Notes: generated by a model from the sequence alone, not told the origin. A DNA stretch of 64,000 nt from Basidiobolus meristosporus CBS 931.73 (GCA_002104905.1 MCFE01000268.1:43440-107439), one strand, 5' to 3'; positions 32,191-45,172 are shown, counted from the first letter of the stretch. Translations and numbers: made by a program.

Positions 32191-35100
32191 GAAGTAACTT
32201 TCAAGGCTAAGAGTATTGCTCCAGAAAGCAAGTTGCATTATACAGCCTCTTATTTGGCAGATGCAGCTTTACAGCAGTACCACAACAAGATCAGGTCAGC
32301 CATCATGATAGGATGCACTATAATCTCTACCTGGGATAAGTTTGGGTTGGAAATTCAGGATGCATTTGAACCACCACACTAGCAGACACTACTAACAAGA
32401 AAGATGAAGACACTCAGACAGAAAGGAATGGTTCAAGAGTACATATATGAATATAGATGTCTACTTGGACAAATTGAAAGAATGGACCGCCTGGATCAAG
32501 CGGAATACTCTATTGATGGACTGAAATAAAGAACTTGCAAGGAAGTGAATTATCAAAGACCTCTGACTATTGAAGAAGCCATCAAGATTGCTATTGATTA
32601 AGACTCAGCTATATTTGGAATTGGAAAGCCCACAATGACTAGTCAGAGAGGCTACAATCACTTTGAAAGAAGACAATCAGAAGCAGTGCCAATGGAAATA
32701 GATGTTAAGCTGAAGAATTCTACCTTAAAAGAATGTAAGAGGAAAGGACTTTGCTTTAATTGCCACCAGCATGGACATATTGCAGAGAGGAAATGGACAC
32801 TAGCCATTAAGAACCTTCAGCCCTATTGAAGCCTTTGGGCATAGTAACATGGAGGATGAACTTGAAGATGACTCAAAACTTAACTTCCATATGACAGAAG
32901 AAAACGTATCCCGGATGAACTCAAACTCAGGAAAGCTATTATACTTTGATGGAGTAATCCATGGAGTACATGCCAAGATCTTGATTGATTCAGGAGCATT
33001 GCATGAGTACATGTCAGAGCCATTTGCTTTGAAGGCTGGAATCCACTTGGAACCCTCCAAATAAACTTAAGTCTCAACAGCAGATGGGAACTCTCACATA
33101 ATCAACAGCATTACTCAGCCAGTATGGATAAAGATCAATGACTAGGAGGAAGACCTAGAGGCCTATATATTTGGGATCTGCAGGTTTGACCTTGTACTTG
33201 GAAAAACCTGGCTATTATGTTGTAATCCATCAATCAACTGGACAACCAGTTCTACTCAAATACAGAAGGATAACAGGACTTATGAGCTATTACATGACAA
33301 ACTGGATCTCAACAATTCCAGTGTGTGTGAAGCAAGTGAACTTGGCAAGACACAGTTCTTTAGAGCACTTAAAAAAGGCACACACATGTTCCTCAAGGTG
33401 GTATTATAGGTGGATCCCTCCCCTCCAGCACCTCAGAAGGTCCAGACTCTCTTGAAGGGATACTCAGACATTTCTTCAGATGAACTTGTAAACCTACCAA
33501 CAGTCAGAGACATAGATCATGCCATGGACTCAGGAGATAGCACTCTAGTGACTAAGACACATTGCAGAATGAGTCCATTGGAGTTAGAAGAGATAATACC
33601 GTATTCAGCAAGATTGACCTTATGTCAGGATACAGCTAGATTATGGTGAAGCCAGAAGACATCCCTAAGACAGCAATCAGGAGCAGATATGGACATTACA
33701 AGTACTTAGTAATGAGTTTTGGCCTTATCAATGCCCCTGCAACATTCATGACCCTGATGCAGACTGACTTCCAGGAGTACTTAGACATATTTGCAATAAT
33801 CTACCTAGATGACATATTGATATACAGCAAGACATAAGAGGATTACTTGGTGCACATTGAAAAGGTCTTGAAAAAGCCTAGAGAGAGCAAGCTACATGAC
33901 AAGCTAGCCAAGTGCAAGTTCTTCAAGGAATAAGGTGAGTATCTGGGATGCATAGTGACTAGCAAAGTAGTGACCTTAGATCATAAGAAGTTTGAAGTTA
34001 TCAAGAATCTGAAGCAGCCCCATAGCAAACCAGAAATCAGATCATTCCTAGGAATGGTTTGTATTATTGGGGACTTGTCAAATCCTTTGCAAGTATTGGT
34101 ACCCCTTTGACTGATATCCTGGAGAAAGACAACACCTACAAGTGGGACATAGCCTGTGAGACTGCCTTTCAGATGCTCAAGAAAGAACTTGCTCAGCTGC
34201 CAAGCTTAAGAATACCTGCCTTCAGAAAAGCATTTACTCTGTGCACAGATGCTTCAGACTATGCAATTGGTGGAGTGTTGAGCCAGGAACACAAGGGAAA
34301 GGCCTACCCAGTTGTCTTTGAATCTAAAATACTGGACTCAGTAAAACAAAATATTCAGTGCATGAGAAGGAGATGCTTGCTATAATACACTGCTTGAAGA
34401 TATCGGGATGCCCTATTGAAGGAGTCAAATTCACTGTGAAGCCTGATCATACCTCCCTCAAGTTTACATTCACTCAGAAGGTACTCTTCTGAAGAATGAC
34501 AAGATGGAGTGAAAACATTCAGCAATTTGATTTGGAGGTTGTCTACTGCCCTGGAAAAAACAATATGGTTGCTGATGCCTTATCACAATGAGAACAAGTT
34601 GCACAACTCAACTTGGTGCATGAATCAGATTGGCCTAGCTTATTACCAAAGTACTTGGAGGACCAACACATTCCTAATCAGGTGGATGAAGAGATCAAGA
34701 AGATAATCCAGGATAAGCCAACAAATTTGTGGTACAGGATGAAACTCTCCACTGAATTGTTAATGGAAGCCCTATTGCCTATTGCCCTTATATTTCTTGC
34801 CTGGATTTAATACATAAGCTACACAATGGATATGGACATATTGGAATTGAAGGAACCTATAGCATTGTGAAAGCCAGAGCATAGTGGTGCAGAATGAAAC
34901 AAGACATCAAGAAGCTAGTGAAAACATGCCCCAATTGCCAAATCAACAAAGGCCAACCATAGGGAATTGACAAACTTTTTCCATTGGAACCGGTAAAACT
35001 ATTTGAAAGATGGGGAGTTGACTATATTGGAAAACTGCCAACTACCTGGAAATGCAACTGTTGGATCCTAGCAGCAATTAGCCATGCCACTAAATGGCCA

Positions 35101-36224
35101 GTGGATAAAGGAGCACCTGTAGCCAGTGAACAAGAAGTTGTAAGTTTCATCTACCATGAGATCCTTACAAAGTTTAGATGTCCCAACCAAGGTCAACCAC
35201 AGAAAATTGCTGAACTCTTTCCACTGAATGAAACAATTTATTGAGAAGCTAGTGAAAACATGTCCAAGTAGCCAAGTCAACTAAGGCCAAACACAGAGAA
35301 TTGCTGAACTCTTTGCTAGGAGCCTGTGAGACCAATGGAGAGATGGGAAATTGACTTCATTAGAAGACAGCCCATCACTAGACAATGCAATTGGTGGACT
35401 CTAGTAGCAGTTGAACCTGCCACTAAGTGGTCAGTTGGTAGAGATGTATTAGCAGCCAGTGAACAAGAATTTGCAAGCTTCATCTATTATGAGATCTTGA
35501 TGAAGCCTGGATGCTCTGTGGAGATCTCATCTGATAGAGGAGCAAGCTCTATGGGAAGAATGCTGTAAGCTTACCTGGTAATTCACCAGGCCAAACATTT
35601 GAGAACTTTGGCATGTCACCCTAGAGCTAATTGAGTCAATGAGTGGTTTAATAGATTATTTTAAAAAATACTAACCAAGTATATCAATAAAGCTGTAAGT
35701 AGGTGGGACAAATATATTGACCAAGCACTATTTACCTGCAGAGTAAGGGTGAGCTACACTACTCAACAATTGCCATTGCACTGGGTGTTTGAATGCAAAC
35801 CAAGTATTTCAGGATATCTTATACTGACAGAACTCACCAGCAGCTTGGAGGAAGATATCAGTCAGCTTAGTAGACACCAACAATTGGAACAAAAGCATCC
35901 AAAGGCACAGGCCAAACTCATTGATAGTGCAGAAAAGATGAAACAAATGTTTGGTAAGACCATATCACCAGAGGCTTTGACAGTTAGAAACTTTATGCAG
36001 CTAAGAAACAAAACTTGGAAGCAGTTTGAGCCACAATATGAGATTATCAGAAAATGTCCATTTGCAACTTACCAATTGGTAGACAAACAAGGGAATGTTT
36101 AAGAAGTTCTAGTTGATAGAGGCACTCAGGCTTGCAAGACTTATTGCCAAAGCTAAACCATCAAGATACTGGTTCAGCAAGAAAAGAGATTTAGAAGAAC
36201 ACTCTTAGATTTAGTAGGGAAGAA
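32191..36224 (+). pseudogene. Host gypsy Gag-Pol, second part
   Basis: Continues Gag from the split (VTFKAKSIAPESKLH) and runs through: a shortened zinc knuckle (CFNCHQHGHIAERK, last Cys lost), protease with intact IDSGA (about 32985), an RT in which a stretch is deleted at about 33595 (LELEE joins IPYSARL; most of the N-terminal RT is missing), [18 protein letters not shown] and YLDD (about 33800), RNase H (TLCTDASDYAIGG, about 34240), integrase zinc region present twice (about 34920-35170 and 35240-35520), integrase core remnants (about 35580-35760) and the C-terminal piece (to 36102). Many stops and frameshifts. Confidence 0.82.
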
Positions 36225-36592
36225 TATTTTGACCTGACACTTAAATGTCTAAGGAAGATCAGTTTCTAGTAAAATCAATTAGCTTTGTATTTGGCATATC
36301 AGTATATCAATATTATCTATCAAATTGTAGTGTTTGTCAGCAGATGAATCAGCAGATCCTCAACAGACAGATATAGGTATCTCATGTAAGATATAATCAA
36401 GTGATAATGATGCAATCAAATGAGTCATCAGCCACAACCTACATTAGCAAATACAATTAATCAGCAAATGATCCGGCAAAATGTATATAAGGAGTTGCTG
36501 AAATCTCAATAAGGATCAGTTCAAGGCTTAGTGAATTTAATACTAGCTAGACTCGCTTTTCCTTTACAACTTGTGTATCAAGACTTTTAACA
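36225..36592 (+). repeat. Host gypsy 3' LTR
   Basis: TATTTTGACC...CTTTTAACA, 368 bp, following the purine tract TAGTAGGGAAGAA. More diverged from the other gypsy LTRs than the two LTRs of the inserted element are from each other, as expected for the older host. Confidence 0.82.
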
Positions 36593-36775
36593 GATTGTAG
36601 ATATCCTTCTGATCTAGGCATAGCTCTCTTGCACTGATATCCTTGTTACAGTGCTCAGATCTTCCATTTGTATCTTGATAGACTTGATCTAGTATCACTG
36701 AGTATTAACCTATTGGTAGCTATATATAAAGGCCTTATTCTAAGCAGGATATGTATGGTTACATATGTGCTATTG
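36593..36775. other. Spacer between gypsy and CACTA-like elements
   Basis: About 180 bases with no recognised content; this is the DNA into which both elements inserted, or an older repeat. Confidence 0.4.
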
Positions 36776-37084
36776 CACTCCCCTACAAAAATTATGCAAT
36801 GATCACATTGAACAGCTGTCACAAAGTTAAAGTCCTGTGACTAAGAGGTACTGATATTGTCAGGACATGGTCTAGAGACCATTGAAAAATAATTGCACCT
36901 CAGATTTCACCAAAAACTTGGTCAAAATATTTTGTCACAACAATGTATAAGTGGCTTTTGATTGGTTCCCTGCCAATTTGCTCACTTTCTGATCCTAGAC
37001 ACTCTATTGCCTCCTACATTTGTGGGAATTGATTGGCTGTTGCCACTTTTTCACACTCCTTACTTCCTGACTCAACTGTTTCTC

Positions 37085-39054
37085 TTACTTTTCATGTATA
37101 CAAGTAGATTTATTTCTATAAAACTCCAGTTGTACCTCAATTGCCAATTGTATTGACCTATACAAGTCTCTATACTCTACAGTAACATTAAGTCCAACCC
37201 CGCACTCAACAAGTGGCTCAAATAAAATCCACCACTCAATAAGTATTTCTGCTGTAATGTTCTGGTTCCACAACTTTGGCAGGAACACAGTAGCTTTATG
37301 TCACTGTTCATTCACTGGTTCCCAAACTTCCAGGTCTTCAGCTGGCACTGGAAGGTCTAGCCCCTCATCTGCCAGTCTTTTGAGCTCTTGATGTTATTGC
37401 CTTGTCTGTCAGTGGGATCTTCACTCTGTCAACAATGGAGGCTGTGGAGGCTGTGGTAGACAAATTGTCTTTTCCAGCATACTCATCTACCTTGCTGGGG
37501 TGTAGCTCAACTGGCTGCACTTCCAACTGTTGTGAAAACAGCTGTTTTGCTGTTGGTATTTCTTCTTGGCTATGATTGAATTCAGTCTGTTCCTGGCTTG
37601 CGGCATTAATTGGTGAGAGCTGCTGTTTTTTGCATGCCTCCCTGTGTCAGGCTTGGGTAGACACTTTTCCCTTTACCTTTTCCTTAATCACTGCCAGGTC
37701 TTTCACTGCTACTTTGTCTGAGTGCTTCTGGTAAAGAACTACCTTTTCTCCTGGATAAATTCTGCTCTGATGTATCTGTTTTGGCCTGCTTGTTCCTTGC
37801 TGGCACTCTTCTGGCAACCTGACATTTTTTTTCAGCCTATTTTGAGCTCATAACCATAGTTGTGATGGGCTGCTGTAAAAGCAGCTGGTTTTTATCACTG
37901 CCAGGTCCTTCAATGCTAATTTGACTTGGTGCTTCTTGAGTGGTACTATGCTTTTTCCTTGATAAATGTAGTGCTGGTGCATCTATGTCTGCCTGCCTGT
38001 CCCTAATTGGCACTCCTCCTGCTGCCTGTCATCACTTTGATGCTTGTCTGGACCTTTTGTCCCTGCTTGTAACAGGCTCTTGAGGAAGCTGCTGGTTTTT
38101 AGCCATGGCACTCTTGTACTTCTGCCTTTGATAGTTTCTGCTATTCTTAAGATAATTTCTTAGCATACCAATGCTGGCCCAATATCCATTTGCCCATTTG
38201 AATTCAGGATAATGCTCATGGAACAAGTTGACTGCATTCTGCTTGGCCTTGAGTTCTGGATGGTCCTATGGTATGCTGGCCTTAAGGTGATGGCATGCTA
38301 GACTTCTGATGGTCTCTTGTATATTAGCCCACTCTTCATTAATGCACTCAACAGCTTTACAGATCTTCAATGTCTTTTGATCTTTAGGCTTTAGTATAAA
38401 CACCAAATTGTCTCTCTTGCATGCAGTGATAGGTTTTTCTGTGGGCTTTAGCTTTGGGCGCTGTTGTTGTGCTTCAAAGACTGCATGGTGTTCCTCTGCT
38501 GTTACACTGGGAATTGGCTCAATTCTTGGCTGCAACATTGAGCTACTTGAGTTCCATCTTTACAGCAAAGATACTGCTTTCTCTACCTGGGATATTGATT
38601 GCTCTACAGGTATTATCAGCTCATCCTGTTTCTGGACTATTTCCTGATTTCTCAGGGCCATTGCATCTATCCTATCAGCCATGGCACCTAATTGATTCAT
38701 TAATGCTTTGGTATGAGCTGACAACATACTTGCTTATATAGGTGGTGGTGATGTTATCATGGCCACTTGCTGATCTTCAACCAAGGGTACTGCGTTTGCA
38801 ACATTCTCATCTGCCTGAGCATAATGGTCAGCTTGTGGCTGTGCAAAGGTTCTCAATTGCCTACTTGACTGAGAGCCTAAGGAGTCCGCATTATTACCTT
38901 CAATGGGCACCCAGTCCACAGGGCCTTTTTTGAATGTAGCCCTGCTTGTTGTGCTGAATGTCAAAGCAAGCTGTTGTCCAACCATTCTTCTGTTGCCATC
39001 AGCGGTGGGGTTTAGTTGAGAACCAGACAACTTTGCTTTATTTTTTGGCAGCAT
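37085..39054 (-). pseudogene. CACTA-like transposon ORF2, unknown function
   Basis: Begins at 39054 with MLPKNKAKLSGSQLNPTADG and runs leftwards for about 650 codons with breaks. Recognisable blocks shared with other copies: VPLVEDQQVA, a helical stretch with HTKAL.NQLGA..DRIDA (about 38690), PRIEPIPSVTAEEHHAVFEA (about 38530), DQKTLKICKAVECINEEWAN (about 38350), YPEFKWANGYWASIGMLRNY (about 38200), a Lys/Gln-rich stretch, and a C-terminus with LIEWWILFEPLVECGVGLNV (about 37245). I recognise no known domain. Its place beside the transposase, repeated at 24 kb, 51 kb and 57 kb, suggests an accessory transposon protein; that is inference. Confidence 0.65.
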
Positions 39055-39282
39055 ATATATGGAAGTGAGTCAAACCAAAGGAGAAATAGTGTTGCATATA
39101 AGTGTGTATGAGGTGCCACAACTCTACTGATCATTCTTACTATGGCAGGTCATCATTGAATTTTACATTCATGTAGATGCAATGTTTCATGTACAAGACT
39201 TTCTTAAATTCACCTGAGTACTGACCAAAAAGAGATATAATAGTGTCACATTGTTGAAGGTCAACCTGTTTGCCCTATGGAC

Positions 39283-42200
39283 AAGACTACTTTGATGCAA
39301 TGCCGTAAGAGAAGAGAAAAAGACCATGTGGCTATTGTAGCAAGTCTCTCAGCCATGAAGAACACAGATAGCACAGTAAGTATTACAAGGATCACAGCCA
39401 GTGATTTGCCACCCAAGTCATATTTAACCATCCATTGGTCACTACTGTACCAACATTATCTTGCCGGCTAGTTGATACTTCTAAATCAGCACCTGGCTGT
39501 CTTTGTCACCTTGCGCAATCTGAGTTAGGTGGGTTTGTGACACCTTTAGGCTCACCTCAGCCTTCTGAATGTGGCATGCAGAGTGATAGCTCTGACAAAG
39601 AATGTTCACTGTTGGATTTTGAGCCTATCTTCCCTGATAACAGTACCATATATAAGCCCAGTCAAATCCCTATATACAATGAGACTACACATGTTGAAAC
39701 AAATGCAAAGGATACTTTATGGAGCCAAGTGAGCCCAGTAATCCATCTACTGGTTAATGATTTAATGTTGTGGCTAGAGAAGTGGTGCATATGCACTAAT
39801 ATCAGTAATGGGGGCTTTGAGGATTTATTACTACTTCTTGCCAAAATCATGCCAGGATGCAACTTACCACATACATGGTACAAGTGGACAAATGTCATGC
39901 AGCTAGCAACACATGATCCAGAGACTGTCCTGATTCCAGCATGTGTTAACAGTTTCATGGCCTTCACGTCCAAAAATGCTACCATTGCAACATGTCCAAA
40001 TTGTCAGGAATCTACCACCATTGAGGGAAAACATTGCTTACACTCCAGATATGTTCTGGTCCTACCCTGTCTGAGGAAGCTGATGCAGTCCAACAATTAT
40101 TGCAAAGCTATATAGTACCACACTCAGTATCAATCAAGCGCAAATATATCCAATATATTTAATGGCAAACATTACAAACAGCTAGGAAGCAAGGGCTACT
40201 TTGAAGGTATGTGTGACCATGCCTTTGCTTTAGCACTTGATGGATTCTCATTAAACAAGTACTTTATCAACAAATCCTGCTGGCCACTGATTCTCATCAA
40301 TCTGAATCTGCCACCCATCTTAGAGTATCAGAGCAATAATCTGATGGTAGTCTCACTGGTATCTGGGCCTAAATTACTGTCCAATCTGGATAGCTACATG
40401 TATCCATAGCTGGAAGAATTTTGTATGCTTTCTGGCTGGATAACCGTAAATGGCTGTCATATAAAAGCGCATATTCCTATCTGCATTGGAGATACCCCAG
40501 CAATCAGCAAGATAGCAGGTTTTCTGGGCACAGTGAGCGGTACTGCTGTCAAATGTGTGTGATCCAGGGGATTTATTCCATAACTCACACACATTATTAT
40601 TACCCAAACACAAGCACTAAGAACATCATCTTTCCACAGAGAGAACATACTGAAGTAAGCATGCAATTGCAGCAAAGTTAGCAAGCTATAAGCCATTGGC
40701 CAGAACATAGAATCATTGGAAACCAGAGATACTTAAGATAGAGGGTATCTGTTGGAGCAAAAGCTTTCTACTAGGAGCAATGCACATGCTTTTCAAACAA
40801 TATCCCTATACTGATGAACAAGTTGTACACGGGCATATCATGCTAAATGAGCCCTTTGAGATACCAGAGAATTGTGAAAGAATTGGCAAGACATTACAGA
40901 GTATCTGCTACCCTAAGTACTTTCTACAGGCTCTAATTAATATTCATATACATATGCAACAATACAAATGCAAAGACTGGATGAACTGGATATGTATTTA
41001 CTCAAGTGGTGTTCTGAAGCCATTCCTTCCAAGAGTACATTGGAAGCATTGGGAGTCATATGTGGACATTGTAGGAATATTTATCCAAAAGTGGATCACC
41101 AATGCCAACTTGACGCACCTACAGCTGTTGTATGCGGAGTTTGTGACGGGATTTCAGCGGCTACACTACAAACATAAAGCTGAATGCTGTGGTGGTGTAA
41201 AAGTCCAAGGCAGCAATATGTCCAACACTTCTCAGGTGTTTTGTGTGTGGGATGCTCACTGGGTGCAATAACCTCTGGCAAAAGCTTGCTGGGAATACTT
41301 GGATTCTATTTCTAATCTAATGTGATGGGAAATAATGCCAAAAGCTTGTCAAGGGAAAACTTTTGAGCAGCAATCCCCAACTTAGTTGGTGTCTTAACAA
41401 AAGTATGTGCTGGGTCCAGCATCCTTTGAGAGGACAATGTACTAAAGCTTCCAAAGTCAAAACAGCTGTAAACTCCACTAGCAGGGACTTGATAAGAATG
41501 CAGCTGTGATCAATAGTTACAAAGACAGAAAAGTATCTTTGCCTGTACAAGCACAAACTTGGGAAAGAATCAAATATAAATAAGGATACCTACTCCAAGT
41601 ATTCCTCACAAGTAGTGCCTTGAAGGTCAGTTGGCTGACAGTGCAGTTTCCTGGGAGTGTCCTGTGGTCTGAGGTTGGAAGCTCAGGTAGCAGCAGGTAG
41701 CAGTGATCACACTATTTGACAAGTTGGTATATTGATAAAAGGGATGATGATTTATTGTTGAAGGATAGCCTCTCTTATATAGTTTTCTCACTGGCTAAGT
41801 GATTACCAACCATGGTGTTCTAGAAGGTTCTGGAGATCAATAGAAATCTTAATGACATCAGTAAGTGCCAGAAGGTTCTAAGAGGCACAGCACATCCAAC
41901 CAAATAGGAATCAGTATTATGAAACCTGTGTAACATAGGGACATCATATGTGGTATGAAAATGGTAAGGATGGTGACGCAGGTTGATCATGTGTCATGGG
42001 TACTGGTGCAGGTACTTGCCTAATATAGAAGCACTTACGGCTAGTACTCTTACATAAAGTGAGGGATAACTTATGCAATAAGGTAAGCAGGTGTGATAGT
42101 CAACCATCCTATGGGATAGTACTGATCAGGTAAGACAAATGGGATAAAACTAAAATAAGTGTAGTAGAGATATAGGGAAGTAGAAAACATGGGAGTGAGC

Positions 42201-43150
42201 ACATCTGTTAGTGGGTGTCACTGTGACCCCACTACAACACATAGATCTCTGCTGCTACTGTATCTATTGTCTACTCCATCTTGCACAGTGTGGAGAATAC
42301 TGTGCCTTGCGTCACCTTTTGGGAGTTTCCTGTGGAGCAGATGTGTGGGCAGATAGGAAGACAAGTCAAGTTGCAGGAATTACCATATCCCAATCTCATC
42401 AAGAATATTACCTTCATGTCCATCATGGATGTGATGAGTTGGCACATGGGGGACAGCCAGATAGAGTTGAAAGATACTGGGGACAAATGTGTACATGGAG
42501 ACACCTATGCCTATGGCATTAAAAGTTAAGCAGCCCCAATGTGTGGGTAATCTGTCAAGTAATGCAAAGTTGGGTTGTGTGCAACAAGCAACTAATTTTT
42601 ATCAGGAGAACTCCACCAGGATATGCCGGACTTCTCATGGTCGCAAGCCAGCTTCTACACCATTCAATATGGAATTCACACAAACAAAAGCCAGAGCACA
42701 ACTATCAGGGGGACTAGAGTCCAGCAGGGAGAAGGAATATATTGGCTAAATACCTAGAAGTTCTTTGTTGATATTCAGGAAGTATTCATGGCAGAAGTAG
42801 CAACAACCAAACATATGTTTGCAAGATGTACATGTTACCAGCAGTGCAAGGTATATGGCAACTTTGCAAGTATCACACTAAAAAGCCGTAAAGTTGAGGT
42901 GATAGAAATATGTTAATGGTGGCAGGTGTGCGTATTTTTAGAGGTTAGTAAGCAGGAGGCCATAGTTTTTTTTTGATTTGAGCTATGTGTGGAATACCCA
43001 AGGTAGTAGTGGGTAAGCAAATAAAGATAGGTAACTCTACAGTGGAATATATGAATTGCACAAGGGGAGGTAGAAAAGGGAAATACCATTTGGTAAATTG
43101 GTATGGTAGCATTATACAGAGCCAGAGGTAGGCCATCATACTGCCAAAAT
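39283..43150 (+). pseudogene. Tnp2-type transposase, interrupted and frameshifted
   Basis: In order: an N-terminal zinc-binding piece (CGYCSKSLSHEEH, about 39330, one frame off the first ATG), a 226-codon frame (39435-40115) with CPNCQESTTIEGKHC, then the Transposase_21 core: HAFALALDGFSLNKYFINKS (about 40220, the DGF block), CWPLILINLNLPP, VSGPK..NLDSY, IGDTPAISKIAGF and GHSERYCCQMC. The C-terminal part has WMNWICIYSSGVLKPFLPRV (about 40980), HWKHWESYVDIVG and, beyond the insert, TFWEFPVEQMCGQIGRQVKL (about 42320). The arrangement of DGF, CWPL, PGPK-like and CxxC blocks is that of Tnp2 proteins of CACTA/EnSpm transposons. Several stops and frameshifts are present. Confidence 0.8.
41188..42236 (-). 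mobile_element. 1049-bp solo-LTR-like element, copy 2
   Basis: Same ends and same internal order as the element at 28121-29191 (TGTGGTGGTGTAAAAGTCC to CCACTACA) with a few short deletions. It splits the transposase between CKHKAE-like and HIDLCCYC; uninterrupted copies of that site are at 53085 and 54990, so the insertion is certain. The flanks (AATGC, ACACA) do not give a clean target duplication. Confidence 0.8.
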
Positions 43151-43500
43151 AATGCCTTCAGAGTCTTGCTCTGAGGCCGTCAAAATACCGTCAAGTTTCT
43201 TGCCATATAAGGCAATTGGATGTCCTGGCCAACTGGATCCACTTAAAATAGTTATAGAGTGTTAAAAGACTGCAACAATACCATGCAAATATTGTTGTAG
43301 CATTGATAAAATATTGTCAAGTTTTGTCCCTTTATTTGGCTGTAAAATTAGCAAAACACTGTCATGATATTGTTATAAGATTGTTAGGAGGGTCACTAAT
43401 TCCAAGCTGCTGTTATTATGATGGTCTCAAATGGGATCTTAATGGCTGATCCGGATCAGATCCACCCACCAGACCAAATTATTTTTCATAGGACTCATAC

Positions 43501-43713
43501 TAGACTTGTTCCATCATTCTAGCTGGTCATAGTGCCCAATAGTGCCATAGCATGCCAGATGGTGCCTGATCATGCCTCAGAGTGCCAGATGGTGCCATAC
43601 AGTGCCAATTTAGGATCAAAATTGACATGCATATGACCCTAAAATATCAAATTAATAACAAAATATACAGCACTCTCTGGCACTATGATCAATGGCACAA
43701 TGGTTCAAGTGTA
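43501..43713 (-). mobile_element. 213-bp MITE, copy 2
   Basis: The reverse complement matches the MITE at 23785-23996 at roughly nine in ten positions over its full length. Ends TAGACTTGTTCCAT and ATGGTTCAAGTGTA. It lies directly against the right end of the CACTA-like transposon. Confidence 0.8.
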
Positions 43714-44944
43714 CTATATAACCTGATCTGGCACTTTCCATTGCATAATCATACCATCAAAGTTGTCATAGGCTACTGTTACTTTTGATAAAATATTCCA
43801 ACATAAAGCTTGACTTACGGTGAAAATAGACAAGCCCATGATTTTTGGCACTCATTTAACTCTTTGGTTGGCCCTTGGTACCATTTCTTTAGCTGCAACC
43901 TCAATTGAGTTGACTTCATTGTTCACAACAATGATGTTGTTGCCTATGTGTGTAGTTTATCTGGAACTTCTTTTCTGCTTTTGCAAGCAACAACACTATT
44001 TTATCCCTGTGTGATAGGACTGCTCAATCATATCTAGTGTGCTTGATGATTCAAATCAGGCTTGGGTTCCACCTAGCTCCATCTAGACACTTACAACTTA
44101 TTTGTAGAGATTCTTTGCTCCATATTTGGTTTTGAAGATGCTGATTGCAGGATTTTACTGATCAATTTAGATTCAGATCATGCAGGCAGCATATTCACAG
44201 TTGATCAGATACCCTAGAGTGCTTAGGAACCTTCTGTTTGTAGAACACTTCTGGTCTGAGATATTTAATCACATTGGTCATCCATTTAGTCCTGACATAA
44301 CTTGACAAAGGTTTGATCAAATTGGATTCAATATACTTCTTTAAAAAGCTATTTGTCTCAACATCTTGCTAGCAGATACTATTACTGCAGAGTGGCTCAT
44401 AGCTGGGCACTGCAAATAAATATTTATGATCATAATAGCAAGATTAATATCTGATCCATATTGATATACATGAACACCAATCATTGTATGTGTAGTGATA
44501 TTGGTACTAGAGTAGGGCAACTACTACATTCCTCAATAGTACTCTATATGCATTATATTCTATATATAGAGACTGTGTGCCTATATTTTGGTCAGGATTT
44601 TTGGTAGCACTTTTTCTGATAACTGTAAAATTCCATGTTCATATATATATAGATGTATCTCCTCCCACTGTTAATGATACTTAATGTAGACATGTAGCTT
44701 GACTCAACAGTGTATCACAGAGTGTCAGTATTACTGCTACTAGTATTAGTAACACTGATATTTCATGCACATCACTCCAATGTTGGCATTTTTGAGATCA
44801 CTGATCTTTTGCCAAATATGTCAGTATATTATATCGCTCTGATCATCACAATATGGGTAAGCTGATCTATGTATCCCTCTACATATTTAACTCCAGACTA
44901 TGATGGCAGGCCAATTTTGCCATAGTAATTGTTGATTAAATGTA
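43714..44944. other. Degraded repeat DNA, no gene assigned
   Basis: A+T-rich, no frame above about 70 codons, no match to the families named above that I could see by eye. Confidence 0.4.
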
Positions 44945-45172
44945 TATTTAATGTACATTGTGGCTAATGAGTCATTTGAATGCATCATCATCACCCAGTT
45001 AGATCCTACTTAGCATATCTATTTTGGTCTGATAAGGATCTCTTGATTCTTCTGCTGACTAACACTACTGATTTGATAGCTAGCACTGATGTATTGACAG
45101 GCTGAACATAAAACTAATTGATTTAACTAAGAACTGCTCAAACATAAACATCTAAGCAGTATATCATAACAG
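44945..45172 (-). repeat. Partial gypsy LTR, minus strand
   Basis: Read on the minus strand from 45172 it begins TGTTATGATATACTGCTTAGATG, matching the gypsy LTR start at 31811, and continues to the ATGACTCATT-type block near 44970; the TATA/poly(A) half is missing. Confidence 0.7.

Larger units (their letters stand above)
36776..43498. mobile_element. CACTA/EnSpm-like (Tnp2) transposon with two divergent genes
   Basis: The left end CACTCCCCTACAAAAATTAT (36771-36790) and the right end AATTATTTTTCATAGGACTC (43477-43496) are imperfect inverted repeats; other copies end CATAGGGGTAG (about 515) and CATAGGGCACTTTC (about 51845). Two genes run outwards from a central spacer (39055-39274): ORF2 leftwards and the Tnp2 transposase rightwards. 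The right non-coding arm (43150-43480) contains degenerate repeats of ATACCATGCAAATATTG/GTCATGATATTG type, like the subterminal repeats of CACTA elements. A 1049-bp solo-LTR-like element interrupts the transposase. The whole is decayed but nearly complete, about 5.7 kb without the insert. Confidence 0.72.

Noticed and set aside
15989-36592. Repeat-induced point mutation as the cause of transposon decay
   Set aside because: Some stops are CAG to TAG or TGG to TGA transitions, but others are transversions (AGA to TGA, TTA to TAA, GGA to TGA) and many breaks are indels, so no consistent RIP signature is visible by eye.
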